From contig DAIDAO010000017.1 of the NCBI GenBank assembly GCA_027310575.1, positions 37,128-101,127 of the forward strand: DNA of 64,000 bases. The letters run 5' to 3'. Under the pieces are notes generated by a model. It was not told the DNA's origin, did no database searches, and saw only the letters and a program-made list of their open reading frames with translations. This DNA comes from a bacterium (GTDB lineage Archaea; Thermoproteota; Nitrososphaeria; Nitrososphaerales; Gagatemarchaeaceae). The translations under genes and the position numbers were made by a program. Below are positions 14,188 through 23,409 of the stretch, one piece after another. Position 1 is the first letter of the stretch. The number at the start of each line of letters is the position of its first letter.

Positions 14188-15790
14188 GGAGCTCCCCCCA
14201 CTTCGTTCTCAGGCGCTCAGAGGCCGCGTCGCCCCCGATAACGAGCGCCGCCGCTGCAGACAGGAGCGCGTTGCTCGGGAACAGGATGACCCCGCTCTTC
14301 GAGAGCCTCTCGCTCTGCTCGCCCAGCGGCTGGGGGTCGGAGTTCGTTCCGCAGACGTGTGCCATGAAAACGAGCTCGCGCCCCTTCTTCCTGGAAGCCT
14401 CCATCGCTTCCCCGATGGCCCCAAGGAGCGAACCCCCTGGGTCGCTTGCCGAGCCGTAGCCGAGGACGATGTCGAGCATAATAGCTGCCACCTCGGGGTC
14501 CCCAGACTCCTGTGTTATGCGCAGCTTCCGGAGCGTGGGGTCGATCATCGGGTGGGCCCTCCCGGCCGTAAACGATTCGTCCCCGAGGTCTACCACGCTG
14601 TTCTCCCTGCTCAGGTTCGGGTCCTGCAGGGCGAACCTGTCGGAGAGCGGCGTGTTGCTGTAGGGCTCTCCAATCAGCTCCCTGAAGATCAGGAGCGTTT
14701 CGTGGGCCAGCGTCCCTCCGCTGAAAAGGCCGCGGACGAACTTCTGGCCTGGGCTGAGACCGGAGGCGACCTGCGCCGACGCCCTCAAGAGCTCTTCGAA
14801 GCTCGATCCGATCCTCGCCCTGAAAGCCTCCTCCGCGGCTCCTCCGGCGATGGAGGTTGCGCGCGAGACAGCAGAGTGGAGGGTCTTGGCGTACCTGATT
14901 CTCCCTCCGCGCTCGGAGGGCATGTCGAGCCCTAGGAAGCATGCGACCACAGGCTTGGTGGTGACCCGCTCTGCGTGGTCTATGACCTCCCGGATGACCT
15001 TCTCTTTAGGCGTCTTGGCCACGATCATAATCGTCTTGGTGCTCTCGTCGCTCTCGAGAACGGAGAGGCAGTCTTTCATCATGAGGCCTCCGACCTCCTC
15101 CCTCACGTCAGTCCCACCTACGCCGAGCGCGGCGGAGACGCCCAGACCTATGTTGTCGAGCATGGTTGAGACCTCCTGGATTCCTGTCCCGGCTGAGGCC
15201 ACGATGCCGACATCCCCCCTCCGGACCGAGTTGGCGAAGCCCAGCCCCACACCGCTGATTATCGATGTACCAGCCCCTGGCCCTAGGACCAGAAGGCCGC
15301 GAGAGCTCGCATAGGACTTCAGCCTGATCTCCTGTTCCAAGGGGACGTGGTCGCTGAAGAGGTGGACGTTCACTCCGCTCCTGAGGAGCTCCATGGCGGG
15401 GTCGAAAGCCTGCCACCCGGGCACCGAGACTATGGCCATGTTCGCCCTCCCGACGCGGTCCATCGCGGTCTTCACGCTGTGAAAGACCGTGGTCCGCTGC
15501 CCTCTCCCTCCAGCGGGAGGAGACAACACCAGGCGTTGGACCCTCGCCATGACTTCTGTGGCGTCGGCTCCCTCGCTGGTGCGCACGGCAATGACCAGGT
15601 CGCCGTCCCCTGCGTTCCTGCTCTCCTTGCCGAGCAGGCCCAGGTCCTGGAGCAGGCGCCGGTTGGTCTCGGTCCCCATGGCGACGACGGCGTCGGAGAC
15701 TCCGCTGAGCTTCTTCACGTCCTCTGAAAGGCGCATGAGCTGAATCGAGTCGCGGAACAGGTTGCGGAGGACGACCTCGGCGACTGGCAT
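14180..15790 (-). CDS. fdrA: FdrA (AllF), oxamate carbamoyltransferase subunit
   Basis: 536 residues from ATG 15790; ATG 15832 is possible but lies upstream of the predicted transcript start. The protein has a succinyl-CoA-synthetase-alpha-like fold: GPGAGTSII, SAGTGIQEVSTML, LGVGGTDVREEVGG and AHPMIDPTLR are family blocks. With AllG and AllH, E. coli FdrA forms the oxamate carbamoyltransferase that releases carbamoyl phosphate from oxalurate. The protein ends about 50 residues before the E. coli C-terminus; the missing part is encoded separately just downstream. Confidence 0.9.
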   Translation of the reverse strand: MPVAEVVLRNLFRDSIQLMRLSEDVKKLSGVSDAVVAMGTETNRRLLQDLGLLGKESRNAGDGDLVIAVRTSEGADATEVMARVQRLVLSPPAGGRGQRTTVFHSVKTAMDRVGRANMAIVSVPGWQAFDPAMELLRSGVNVHLFSDHVPLEQEIRLKSYASSRGLLVLGPGAGTSIISGVGLGFANSVRRGDVGIVASAGTGIQEVSTMLDNIGLGVSAALGVGGTDVREEVGGLMMKDCLSVLESDESTKTIMIVAKTPKEKVIREVIDHAERVTTKPVVACFLGLDMPSERGGRIRYAKTLHSAVSRATSIAGGAAEEAFRARIGSSFEELLRASAQVASGLSPGQKFVRGLFSGGTLAHETLLIFRELIGEPYSNTPLSDRFALQDPNLSRENSVVDLGDESFTAGRAHPMIDPTLRKLRITQESGDPEVAAIMLDIVLGYGSASDPGGSLLGAIGEAMEASRKKGRELVFMAHVCGTNSDPQPLGEQSERLSKSGVILFPSNALLSAAAALVIGGDAASERLRTKWGELLA

Positions 15791-15815
15791 CGGGTTCTTC
15801 CGGCGTCCCCGATTC

Positions 15816-15850
15816 GTGTTAAGCATTTCCATCCCGCAAATGTTTAACAG
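15816..15850. promoter_or_regulatory. Divergent promoter region, fdrA / DUF1116
   Basis: GTTTAACAG (15842-15850) is centred 28 bases before the TTG at 15874 on the plus strand. On the minus strand GTTAAACA at 15849-15842 or GCTTAACAC at 15824-15816 would start transcripts before ATG 15790. The two halves of the oxamate carbamoyltransferase locus are thus co-localised and divergently transcribed. Confidence 0.5.
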
Positions 15851-15873
15851 GTCAGGAGCGGCAAAAGGGACCC

Positions 15874-17139
15874 TTGACCGTCACAAGGGATGAGGTCGAA
15901 GCCGCGAACCAGAAGGCGGTAGGACAGATGATGGATTCGGAGCCAACTTGGATTGACATCGCGCCGGCTGCAAGGAAGATGGAGCTCAGAGGGAAGAAGC
16001 TACTGCACGCTGGCCCTCCCATGGCCTGGAAGGATGCGAGCGGCCCGATGAGGGGGGCAATCATAGGCGCAGTCATCTACGAAGGGTGGGCGGACACGGA
16101 GAAGAAGGCCGTCAGGCTCGTCGAAGAGGGTGAAGTCGTCCTGGACTGCGACCACCACCATGATGCCGTCGGACCGATGGCTGGGGTAATCTCTCCGAGC
16201 ATGCCAGTCTTCGAGCTGGAAGACAAGAAGTTCGGCCGCCGGACGTACTCTAACATGAACGAGGGGATAGGCAAGGTCCTCAGGTATGGGGCTTACAGCA
16301 AGGAAGTGCTCGACAGGCTCCGGTGGATGGCGGAGACTGTGGCACCTGTCCTCAGGGCCACGGTAGGCAGAATCGTGAAAGCCAATGGCGGGTTCCCCCT
16401 GAAGCCGATGATCGCCCAGGCCCTGACGATGGGGGATGACTGCCACAACAGGTACGTCGCCGCGACATCGCTCTTCGCGAAGCAGATTGCCCCCTACATG
16501 GTAAGAACAGGATATGACCCGAAGACCTTGTCTGAGGTGAGCAAGTTCATCGACGGCAACAACTTCACCACGCTGAACATGGGAATGGCTGCGGGGAAGG
16601 CGATGACCCTCGCGGGGCATGGTGTGAAGTACAGCACGCTGGTGACCGTGATGTCCAGAAACGGGACGGATGCGGGAATCTGGGTGAGCTCACTGGGGAA
16701 GAAGTGGTTCACAGCGCCCGCTCCGGTACCGAAGGGCCTCTGGTTCCCAGGGTTCACCGAATCGGACGCCAACCCGGACCTCGGGGACAGCTCGATCACA
16801 GAGACGGCCGGCTATGGGGGGTTCGCCATGGCCGCAGCGCCAGCGATAGTCTCTTGGGTGGGGGGGAGCGTCCAGGCGGCGCTGGATGTGACTGAAAGGA
16901 TGTACGAGATCACCCAGGCGCAGCACAAGCACTTCTTGATTCCGTTCCTCGACTTCAAGGGGACCCCCGTGGGCATCGACCTGAGGAAGGTGCTGAAGAC
17001 AGGGGTGGCCCCGACCATCAACACAGGGATCGCGCACCGGGAGGCGGGGGTGGGCCAGGTGGGGGCAGGGACGGTCACCTTCCCCATTCAGATCTTCAAG
17101 GACGCCTTCGCGGCCTTCGTCGACAAGTACGGCGCATGA
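15874..17139 (+). CDS. allG: DUF1116 protein (AllG/YlbE), oxamate carbamoyltransferase subunit
   Basis: 421 residues. Family blocks: KKLLHAGPPMAWKDASGPM near residue 46, the histidine-rich CDHHHDAVGPMAG, YSNMNEGIGKVLR, DCHNRYVAATS, DSSITETAGYGGFAMA and GIAHREAGVGQVGAG. It begins at the AANQKA segment; the N-terminal INVG-type module recalled from E. coli YlbE is absent. TTG start from promoter spacing. It should join FdrA and AllH in cleaving oxalurate with phosphate to oxamate and carbamoyl phosphate. Confidence 0.9.
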   Translation: MTVTRDEVEAANQKAVGQMMDSEPTWIDIAPAARKMELRGKKLLHAGPPMAWKDASGPMRGAIIGAVIYEGWADTEKKAVRLVEEGEVVLDCDHHHDAVGPMAGVISPSMPVFELEDKKFGRRTYSNMNEGIGKVLRYGAYSKEVLDRLRWMAETVAPVLRATVGRIVKANGGFPLKPMIAQALTMGDDCHNRYVAATSLFAKQIAPYMVRTGYDPKTLSEVSKFIDGNNFTTLNMGMAAGKAMTLAGHGVKYSTLVTVMSRNGTDAGIWVSSLGKKWFTAPAPVPKGLWFPGFTESDANPDLGDSSITETAGYGGFAMAAAPAIVSWVGGSVQAALDVTERMYEITQAQHKHFLIPFLDFKGTPVGIDLRKVLKTGVAPTINTGIAHREAGVGQVGAGTVTFPIQIFKDAFAAFVDKYGA

Positions 17140-18008
17140 TGCAGCGAGCCTCGTCCGTCGGAGAGCTCGCACAGAGGTTAATCTCCAGAGGCGGCCATGG
17201 GACAGTGACCAGGGTATTCAGTCGCTCGGCATACCTGCGGGCAGATCCCGATTTCCTCCTGCTTCTCTGGAGCGACGGGCGTTCCCCCATGACAATCAAC
17301 GTCGTCGGAGAGGCCGACGGCTCGAAGGGGCTGGAAGCAGGCGAAGAGTGCGAGCTGAGCAGATCCGGGATCAGGGCCAGGAGCGTCGAAGTGACAGTGG
17401 AAGGCGCCCGCCCCTACAGGAGTCTGCTGCGGAGGAGGGGCGCGGTCGCGTTCCCTGGACCCGGCGACCTTGCGAAGGGGGTCGCCCTGCTGAGGTCGCT
17501 CTATGACGCCTCCCCCCGTGGTCCCTCCTTGGTTTCAGACCTGCTGTTCCGCCGGTTCGCAGAGGGCCGCCTGGTTCAGGCCGCGGGCGGGGCCAGGAGA
17601 CTGGGGTTCGGCGACTTCCTCGGGCTTGTGGGGAGGGGAGGGGGATTCACCCCTGCCGGGGACGACTTCGTCGCAGGGTTCACATCGGCCTTCAACTACA
17701 TCTCCCGCAGCAAGGGATTAGGTCAGATCGTCATCTCGAGGGCGCTTGTGTCGTCGAGGACCGTACCGGAGAGCGCAGCCATCATGGTCTATTCTTCCAA
17801 GGGCTACGTGGACGAAGGGATGGAGCGGCTGATTCTCGACTCGCTCGGAGGCCGAGCGTTTTCTGACGACCTGATGGCGCTCGCTTCCAGGGGGCACACT
17901 TCAGGACTGGACATGTCCCTTGGGGTCCTTCTCGCCGAAGCCGTCGGGTCGGGCGCTGAGGACGGGGGGAGGGCGCTGAGGAAGTGCCTCGCCGCGCTCG
18001 GCCGATGA
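17136..18008 (+). CDS. allH: DUF2877 protein (AllH/YlbF), oxamate carbamoyltransferase subunit
   Basis: 290 residues; ATG 17136 overlaps the DUF1116 stop (ATGA). The signature GRGGGFTPAGDDFVAGF near residue 165 is the DUF2877 hallmark (PGLTPSGDDFL-type in E. coli). The C-terminal part carries the ASRGHTSGLDMSLG block. It is the third subunit of the oxamate carbamoyltransferase. The gene is followed, in overlapping sequence, by the promoter of the ABC transporter ATPase. Confidence 0.88.
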   Translation: MMQRASSVGELAQRLISRGGHGTVTRVFSRSAYLRADPDFLLLLWSDGRSPMTINVVGEADGSKGLEAGEECELSRSGIRARSVEVTVEGARPYRSLLRRRGAVAFPGPGDLAKGVALLRSLYDASPRGPSLVSDLLFRRFAEGRLVQAAGGARRLGFGDFLGLVGRGGGFTPAGDDFVAGFTSAFNYISRSKGLGQIVISRALVSSRTVPESAAIMVYSSKGYVDEGMERLILDSLGGRAFSDDLMALASRGHTSGLDMSLGVLLAEAVGSGAEDGGRALRKCLAALGR

Positions 18009-18017
18009 ATGATGAAC

Positions 18018-18027
18018 GCTTTATACC
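18018..18027 (+). promoter_or_regulatory. TATA-like element of the ABC transporter ATPase
   Basis: GCTTTATACC just after the DUF2877 stop codon. Transcription starting about 26 bases later leaves a short leader before ATG 18062, which excludes the longer in-frame start at 17984. Confidence 0.6.
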
Positions 18028-18061
18028 ACCAGCCCTGAATGCGGTGACGAACCTGATAGGG

Positions 18062-19582
18062 ATGCAAGCGGAAGCGCCTGTGCTCGAAGCGAAGGGACTT
18101 ACGAAGCGGTTCGGGGACTTGGTGGCTGTAAACGGCGTCGACTTCGAGCTCAAGAAAGGCGAGATACATGCCCTGCTTGGCGAGAACGGAGCCGGAAAGT
18201 CCACCCTGTGCAACGTCATCTACGGCTACTACAAGCCGGACGCAGGAGAGGTGCGAGTAAAGGGAAAGGCGGTCAAGATAACTTCCCCCAAGGAGGGAAT
18301 GCGGGCCGGCATAGGGATGGTCCACCAGGACCTCATGCTCATCCCCAACTTGAGCGTGATCCAGAACCTCAGCCTGACCACTGACGTAAAGCTGACCAAG
18401 CCCATCCTCGAACTCGGGTCCATCAAGAGCAGGCTGCTGGAGATGGAACAGACCTATGGGCTCGAAGTGGATCCGGAAGCCCAGGTCGAAGACCTTTCCG
18501 TGGGGGAGAGGCAGAGGGTCGAGATACTGAAGTGCCTCTTCATAGGAGCAGACATCCTCCTCTTCGACGAACCTACCAGCCACCTCACTGAGATCGAGAC
18601 GGAGAAGCTCTTCGAGAGCCTCAAGCGCATGGCATCCGAAGGCCGCTCGATAGTGTTCGTGACTCACCACATAGACGAAGTGACGGCAATCGCGAACAGG
18701 ATAACCGTGATGAAGCTCGGGAAGGTTGTCGCGACCAAGATGAAGACCGAAGTGACCCCGGACGAACTGGCGATGCTTATCGTCGGCAGGGAGGTGATGT
18801 ACAACGTGCAGAAGCAGGAAGTGAAGCTCGGAGAGCCGTTGCTTCAACTCGTCGACGTCTCGGCGAAGAACGACCTAGGCACGCCCGCCCTCAGGGGTGT
18901 ATCCATCGAAGTCAGAGCGGGAGAGATCGTCGGGGTCGCCGGAGTGTCCGGGAACGGCCAGAGGGAGCTCGACGAGGTAATAACGGGAATGCGGAGCCCG
19001 ATCTCGGGGAAGGTCGTGCTCGCTGGGAGCGACATCACTCATCAGAAGCCAGATGAGGTCCGCAGGGTGGGAGTGGCGCACGTATGCGAAGAACACACGA
19101 CAGGCTTCGTCTTCGATTTCTCGCTCAAGGACAACCTCATCCTCCAGCCTTTCCTTGCCGACCAGTTCAAGAGCGGAGTCCTACTGGACGACGGGAAACT
19201 CCGTGAGAAGACAAAGGAGCTCCTGAAGGACTACAACGTCGTAGCTTCTTCGGAGGAGGCGCCGTTGAGGACCTTGAGCGGCGGGAACCGGCAGAAGTTC
19301 CTCCTCGCTAGGGAGCTCTTCTGGGAGCCAAGGGTCATAGTGGCGAACAACCCCACCAAAGGGCTGGACGTCGGCTCTGCAGAGTACATCCGCAATATAC
19401 TCATGAAGCAGAAGGCGGCCGGAAGGGCGATACTGATGATCTCTGCCGACCTGGACGAAGTGCTGGACATGAGCGACAGGATAGCGGTGATGAACCAGGG
19501 TAGGATCGCCGGTGTCGTCGACGCCAAGGAGGCGAACATGCACGAACTCGCGACGCTCATGACTTCGGGGACGAAGTCGTAG
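18062..19582 (+). CDS. Nucleoside/BMP-type ABC transporter ATPase (two ATPase domains)
   Basis: 506 residues. Domain 1 has Walker A GENGAGKST, signature LSVGERQRV and Walker B LLFDEPTSHL. Domain 2 has the degenerate Walker A GVSGNGQRE, signature LSGGNRQK and the ANNPTKGLDVG Walker B region. This degenerate second domain is characteristic of the nucleoside (NupO/BmpB, YufO) and ribose ABC families. It would energise import through the two permeases encoded convergently downstream. Context suggests purine nucleosides, nucleobases or ureides as cargo. Confidence 0.93.
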   Translation: MQAEAPVLEAKGLTKRFGDLVAVNGVDFELKKGEIHALLGENGAGKSTLCNVIYGYYKPDAGEVRVKGKAVKITSPKEGMRAGIGMVHQDLMLIPNLSVIQNLSLTTDVKLTKPILELGSIKSRLLEMEQTYGLEVDPEAQVEDLSVGERQRVEILKCLFIGADILLFDEPTSHLTEIETEKLFESLKRMASEGRSIVFVTHHIDEVTAIANRITVMKLGKVVATKMKTEVTPDELAMLIVGREVMYNVQKQEVKLGEPLLQLVDVSAKNDLGTPALRGVSIEVRAGEIVGVAGVSGNGQRELDEVITGMRSPISGKVVLAGSDITHQKPDEVRRVGVAHVCEEHTTGFVFDFSLKDNLILQPFLADQFKSGVLLDDGKLREKTKELLKDYNVVASSEEAPLRTLSGGNRQKFLLARELFWEPRVIVANNPTKGLDVGSAEYIRNILMKQKAAGRAILMISADLDEVLDMSDRIAVMNQGRIAGVVDAKEANMHELATLMTSGTKS

Positions 19583-19588
19583 CGCTGG

Positions 19589-20524
19589 CTATCCTTTGCG
19601 GTAGGGCTTCAGCAGGAACTTGGGCGCCCTGGCCTTTCTCCCGAAGACGGGAATCAGGGCCAGGAGGAAGACGTAGGGAAGCATGTTGAACAGGGTTGAC
19701 ACAGACGCCACCGTAGAACCCGCTATGGAGATGTATTCGTTCTGAAGGGCGTACACCAAGTTGAAGGACAGGGCAGCGAAGAGCGTAGGATAGGGTTTCC
19801 AGTTCGCGAAGTATATCATTGCCAGCACGATGAAGCCCCTTCCCGCGATTATGTCGGTCTGGAAGTTGGGGACGAAGTTGCCAGCAAAGTAAGAGCCTGC
19901 GAAGCCGAACATGAATGCGCCGAAGAGCGTCGCGAGAAACCTGACTTTGGCCACGTTCACCCCCATGTTGTCGGCTGCCTTCGGGTTCTCCCCAACGGCC
20001 CGAACCCTGAGTCCTAGAGAAGTTCGGCTCAGGAAGAGCGCAGTTAGGACGACGAGAACTATGGACAGATATGCCATGATGTCCTGCTTGAGGAAGATCG
20101 TCCCGATGATAGGAACACTCCCCCAGTCTGAGAAGATGGGCGGGAGGGAGATGTACCCTGGCGTGAGCCCGGAAGGATAGGCGATATTCCAGACCACGAA
20201 GGAGAATCCGAGGCCAAAGAGATAGATTGCGAGCCCCAGGGCGATCTGGTCAAGACGCACCCGGATCGCGAAGAAAGCGAAGACCGCCCCGATTATCCCC
20301 GCCATCGCGAGAGCAGCAAAGAGAGCGACCCACGGGTCCCCTGTCTCGTAGTCGACGATGAAGGTCGTCACCAGTGACATCAACATTATCCCCTCAAGGC
20401 CCAGGTTCGCCACGCCGGATTTCTCTGATACAATCTCTCCCATCCCCGCGAACAGGTAGAAGGGGGAGAGCTGCAGGGTCGTGGAGAGCACCGCGGTCAC
20501 CACGTCCGAAAGGGCGACCGTCAC
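19589..20524 (-). CDS. ABC transporter permease, nucleoside type (second permease)
   Basis: 311 residues, strongly hydrophobic with eight to ten helices. The segment GLRVRAVGENPKAADNMGVNV is the cytoplasmic loop conserved in BPD_transp_2 permeases of nucleoside and sugar transporters. Its start overlaps the stop of the first permease (ATGA-type). It ends 6 bases from the end of the convergent ATPase gene. Together with the ATPase and BMP lipoprotein-like receptor it forms one importer split over two strands. Confidence 0.92.
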   Translation of the reverse strand: MTVALSDVVTAVLSTTLQLSPFYLFAGMGEIVSEKSGVANLGLEGIMLMSLVTTFIVDYETGDPWVALFAALAMAGIIGAVFAFFAIRVRLDQIALGLAIYLFGLGFSFVVWNIAYPSGLTPGYISLPPIFSDWGSVPIIGTIFLKQDIMAYLSIVLVVLTALFLSRTSLGLRVRAVGENPKAADNMGVNVAKVRFLATLFGAFMFGFAGSYFAGNFVPNFQTDIIAGRGFIVLAMIYFANWKPYPTLFAALSFNLVYALQNEYISIAGSTVASVSTLFNMLPYVFLLALIPVFGRKARAPKFLLKPYRKG

Positions 20525-21570
20525 GCCGTCCGTCTCCTTTCGGTCAGGTAGGCGCCCGACAGAATACCGACCATCATGATGCCCTCCATCGCGAACTCGA
20601 CGTAGTACGGCACGCCGACAGTCACGGCCATCGACTGCGCGCCGATGGTGATGTAGGCGAAGAAGAAGGCGGCGATCCCTATCCCCAGCATGTGCTTCCT
20701 GCCCACGAGGGCTACGATGATGGCGACCAGCCCGTAGTTGGAGGAGAAGGAGCCGATATCGAGTTCATATCTGTAGCCCATAATGTAAGTGGCGCCAGCG
20801 AGCCCTGCGAGCGCTCCCGCGGTGAGCATCGTGATCGTCATGACGCGGGGGATGCTTATCCCTGCGTATCTCGCGGTCTCGGGGCTTTCCCCGACCGTGT
20901 TCGCCCTTACCCTGAACGGCGTGCGTTCGACCAGGAAGTAGAGGATAACCCCGATGGCGATCGTCGCAGGCACAGCGTACGTGATTGGAACGCCCCCGAC
21001 GATATTCGGAATCTGGAACGTGGAAGGAAGCACTTTCGTGATGGGGAACCCGAGTGCGGTCCCGGGGCTCTTTATGGGCCCGCTGAGCATGTAGAACCCG
21101 AAATTGAACGCCACGACGTTCAGAAGAATCGTGACCACGATCTCGTTCGCACCGAACTTCACCCTAAGTATGGTCGGGACTGCAATCCAGAGGAGTCCCC
21201 CGATCGCCGCACCCAGGATCATGGCGGCGTAGAGGAGCGGCGCAGGGAGAAACGCCATGTAGGTGTAGGCGACGAACACCATCACCATCCCGGCCAGGAG
21301 CTGGCCTTGGGCCCCTATGTTCCAAAGGCCCGCCTTCAGAGCAAGGCCTATCCCCAAGGCCATTGAGTAGAACATCACGAAGAGGACGAAGATCTGCTGA
21401 ACCCCGCCCGCGAGCCTGATCGGATTAAGAAAAAGGGAGGACAGGGCAACCCCGATGTTGCCGCCGGCGAACACCACCACCAGGAGCCCGGCAAGTATGC
21501 CGAGCCCCACGGCGAAGGCGTTGTACGCGGTCGCCCGTAGCCATCGGAGGCCCTGCGTGTCCTGATGCAC
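20521..21570 (-). CDS. ABC transporter permease, nucleoside type (first permease)
   Basis: 349 residues, about ten helices. The RVRANTVGESPETARYAGI loop matches the coupling loop of BPD_transp_2 permeases, and the N-terminal WNIGAQGQLLAGMV block is typical of YufP/NupP-like permeases. Three bases separate it from the receptor gene upstream. It forms the heterodimeric channel with the next gene. Confidence 0.92.
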   Translation of the reverse strand: MHQDTQGLRWLRATAYNAFAVGLGILAGLLVVVFAGGNIGVALSSLFLNPIRLAGGVQQIFVLFVMFYSMALGIGLALKAGLWNIGAQGQLLAGMVMVFVAYTYMAFLPAPLLYAAMILGAAIGGLLWIAVPTILRVKFGANEIVVTILLNVVAFNFGFYMLSGPIKSPGTALGFPITKVLPSTFQIPNIVGGVPITYAVPATIAIGVILYFLVERTPFRVRANTVGESPETARYAGISIPRVMTITMLTAGALAGLAGATYIMGYRYELDIGSFSSNYGLVAIIVALVGRKHMLGIGIAAFFFAYITIGAQSMAVTVGVPYYVEFAMEGIMMVGILSGAYLTERRRTA

Positions 21571-21573
21571 CCT

Positions 21574-22812
21574 CTATGGTAGACTCGAAACTGGTGGGAG
21601 GTAGCTAAACAGCGCAGCCATGTCGCCTGTCGGCATGCCGCCGCCGGACGGCACCGTCAGGGTGGTGTCAGCGCAGCTGGGAGCGCTTGGATTGACGAAG
21701 CAGTACGGCGCTCCGCCAGATGTTGAAGCGAAGGAGATGATGATCGACCCCTCCACGATGCTGTTCTGCAACGCGAGACCTGCGGCTTTCACGTTAGCCG
21801 GTAGGTTGGGGCCTGGCTGTACTCTCTCGAGACCCGAAGCCATGTCGACCTTGGTGTAACCCCAGTGCCAGTTGTTGGCGACAAAGTCCAGCAGCGCCTT
21901 GTTCAGCGGGGCCGCATAGTCGATGACTATCGAGCCCAGCAGGACTCTGTTAACCTCAGGTTTGATGGCTGTTAGGTTGGTGTACACATTGGATGCCCAT
22001 ACTTGAGAGGTCGTGGGCTGCGCCATCGCTGCACCCAGAACACCGACGTCTACGCCGTCTCCAGAGGAGAAGACGACATCGGCTCCACCGGTGTAGTCGT
22101 TGGTCGCAGTGGTTTGCGCTCCGGATACGTCGGCCCATGCGAATGCTTCGAAGGTGTTGGTGATGGTTGGTTTGACTGGGCTAGTATATGTGACGCCCGC
22201 GATGAAGCCTTCGTGACCTTCCCAAATCGATGGAATGTCACCGCCCCCTACCAATCCGAACTTGTGGGTCTGGCTGATCATCCCCGCCATAGCGCCCAAG
22301 ACGAAGCCTCCGCCGCTAAGGTCCAGCCATATTCTGTAGACGTTGGAGTAGTTTGCCACTGTGCAGTCAACGCAGACCGACATGATATTCGGGTTCTGGC
22401 CCGCGAAAGTGTTGGCTTCCTGTTGGTACTGGCCGCCCATGAATATGACGACGTTGTAGTTCTGGCCCGCCCACTGCTGAGCCGGGACTGCGGCGTCGGT
22501 CGATGAAGCTATGTTGGTGACGACGCTGAGAGTGAAGCCGTATTCGCTCTTAAGAGTCTGCATCGCGTTGTTCGCATTGTAGTTCCATGAGTTATCGGTC
22601 GTGGGTAGTGGGAGTATGAGCCCGACCTTCAGCTTCCCGATCGCGCTGGCCTGGGCGCCTGATGCGGTCACGGTTGTGGTCACCGTTGACGTGGATCCGG
22701 CTGAGGTCGGTGGGTAGATGAGTGCGTATGCCGCTACGCCGAGGAGGATGATGATAATGACGACGAGTGCACCTACGAGTGCTGTGATTCCGTCTCTTTT
22801 CGTTCCTTTCAT
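21574..22812 (-). CDS. BMP-family substrate-binding protein of the ABC transporter
   Basis: 412 residues from ATG 22812, chosen because a TATA-like element lies 29 bases upstream; ATG 22827 is also in frame. An N-terminal hydrophobic anchor is followed by a Ser/Thr-rich linker (STSTVTTTVTASG), the usual archaeal way to tether binding proteins outside the membrane; no lipobox Cys. The body has KVGLILPLPTTDNSWNYN and FSSGDGVDVGVLGAA, matching the BMP/Med family that binds nucleosides. Base composition is somewhat less GC-rich than its neighbours. Confidence 0.9.
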   Translation of the reverse strand: MKGTKRDGITALVGALVVIIIILLGVAAYALIYPPTSAGSTSTVTTTVTASGAQASAIGKLKVGLILPLPTTDNSWNYNANNAMQTLKSEYGFTLSVVTNIASSTDAAVPAQQWAGQNYNVVIFMGGQYQQEANTFAGQNPNIMSVCVDCTVANYSNVYRIWLDLSGGGFVLGAMAGMISQTHKFGLVGGGDIPSIWEGHEGFIAGVTYTSPVKPTITNTFEAFAWADVSGAQTTATNDYTGGADVVFSSGDGVDVGVLGAAMAQPTTSQVWASNVYTNLTAIKPEVNRVLLGSIVIDYAAPLNKALLDFVANNWHWGYTKVDMASGLERVQPGPNLPANVKAAGLALQNSIVEGSIIISFASTSGGAPYCFVNPSAPSCADTTLTVPSGGGMPTGDMAALFSYLPPVSSLP

Positions 22813-22835
22813 CAGGGTCAGAAACACTTCTAGTC

Positions 22836-22845
22836 GTTATTTAAG
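22836..22845 (-). promoter_or_regulatory. TATA-like promoter of the receptor-permease operon
   Basis: CTTAAATAAC on the minus strand, centred 29 bases upstream of ATG 22812; predicts a leaderless BMP-permease-permease transcript. Confidence 0.6.
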
Positions 22846-22867
22846 GAGGATTCCTTACGCGTTCGGC

Positions 22868-23305
22868 TCAGCTTAGCTTAGCTTTTACACAGTCGAACAG
22901 CTGCCCGATTATCTTCTTGACGTTCCCCTCGATCAGGGGCTTCGCGAGCCCGCCCAGAGGGCCGCTGATGTTGACGTTCGCGTCCCAGGCAAGCTCCGAC
23001 TCCGTTCCGACCGCGGCAGCCGCAATGTTCACCAGGGCACTGAATCCGCTCCCTGCCCCGGTCCCGGAGAGCTCCAGTGTCGCGGTGTGCGTCGCCGGGT
23101 CCTCTTTGACCACCTTGGTCTGCGTCTGGAACGTTCCTCTGATGAAGCCGATCGAGACCTGGACGGTCGCGGAGATGCGCTTGTTCTCCCCGACTGTGTA
23201 GGTCTTGAGCCCGGGGACGCATTCGATCACTTTGCTCGGATCCGAGACGTACCCCCAGACCTTGTCGACCCCCGACGGGAGGAGGAACTTCCCCTGCATC
23301 TGCAT
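22868..23305 (-). CDS. coxG: CoxG-like SRPBCC protein
   Basis: 145 residues. The pattern LLPSGVDKVWGYVSDPSKV, CVPGLKTY and a C-terminal PLIEGNVKKIIGQLF is that of CoxG/carbon monoxide dehydrogenase subunit G, an SRPBCC-fold protein. CoxG recruits CO dehydrogenase to the membrane in Oligotropha; homologues accompany many Mo-hydroxylases. Here it probably assists the enzyme at 9447-13200 although 10 kb away. A TATA-like CCCATAAGC is centred 26 bases upstream of ATG 23305. Confidence 0.88.
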   Translation of the reverse strand: MQMQGKFLLPSGVDKVWGYVSDPSKVIECVPGLKTYTVGENKRISATVQVSIGFIRGTFQTQTKVVKEDPATHTATLELSGTGAGSGFSALVNIAAAAVGTESELAWDANVNISGPLGGLAKPLIEGNVKKIIGQLFDCVKAKLS

Positions 23306-23378
23306 GGCAGCGCCTGCGTCGCTCCGGGCTTATGGGTTCATCGGTGGGGTTCCCGGCGCCGAGAAGGTTAGGGTCAAC

Positions 23379-23388
23379 AGATATAGCC
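23379..23388 (+). promoter_or_regulatory. TATA-like element of the ParB-like gene
   Basis: AGATATAGCC, centred 26 bases upstream of ATG 23410; this supports the shorter protein over the in-frame start at 23332. Confidence 0.6.
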
Positions 23389-23409
23389 CGTTTCACGGTC
23401 ACGGCGCGC

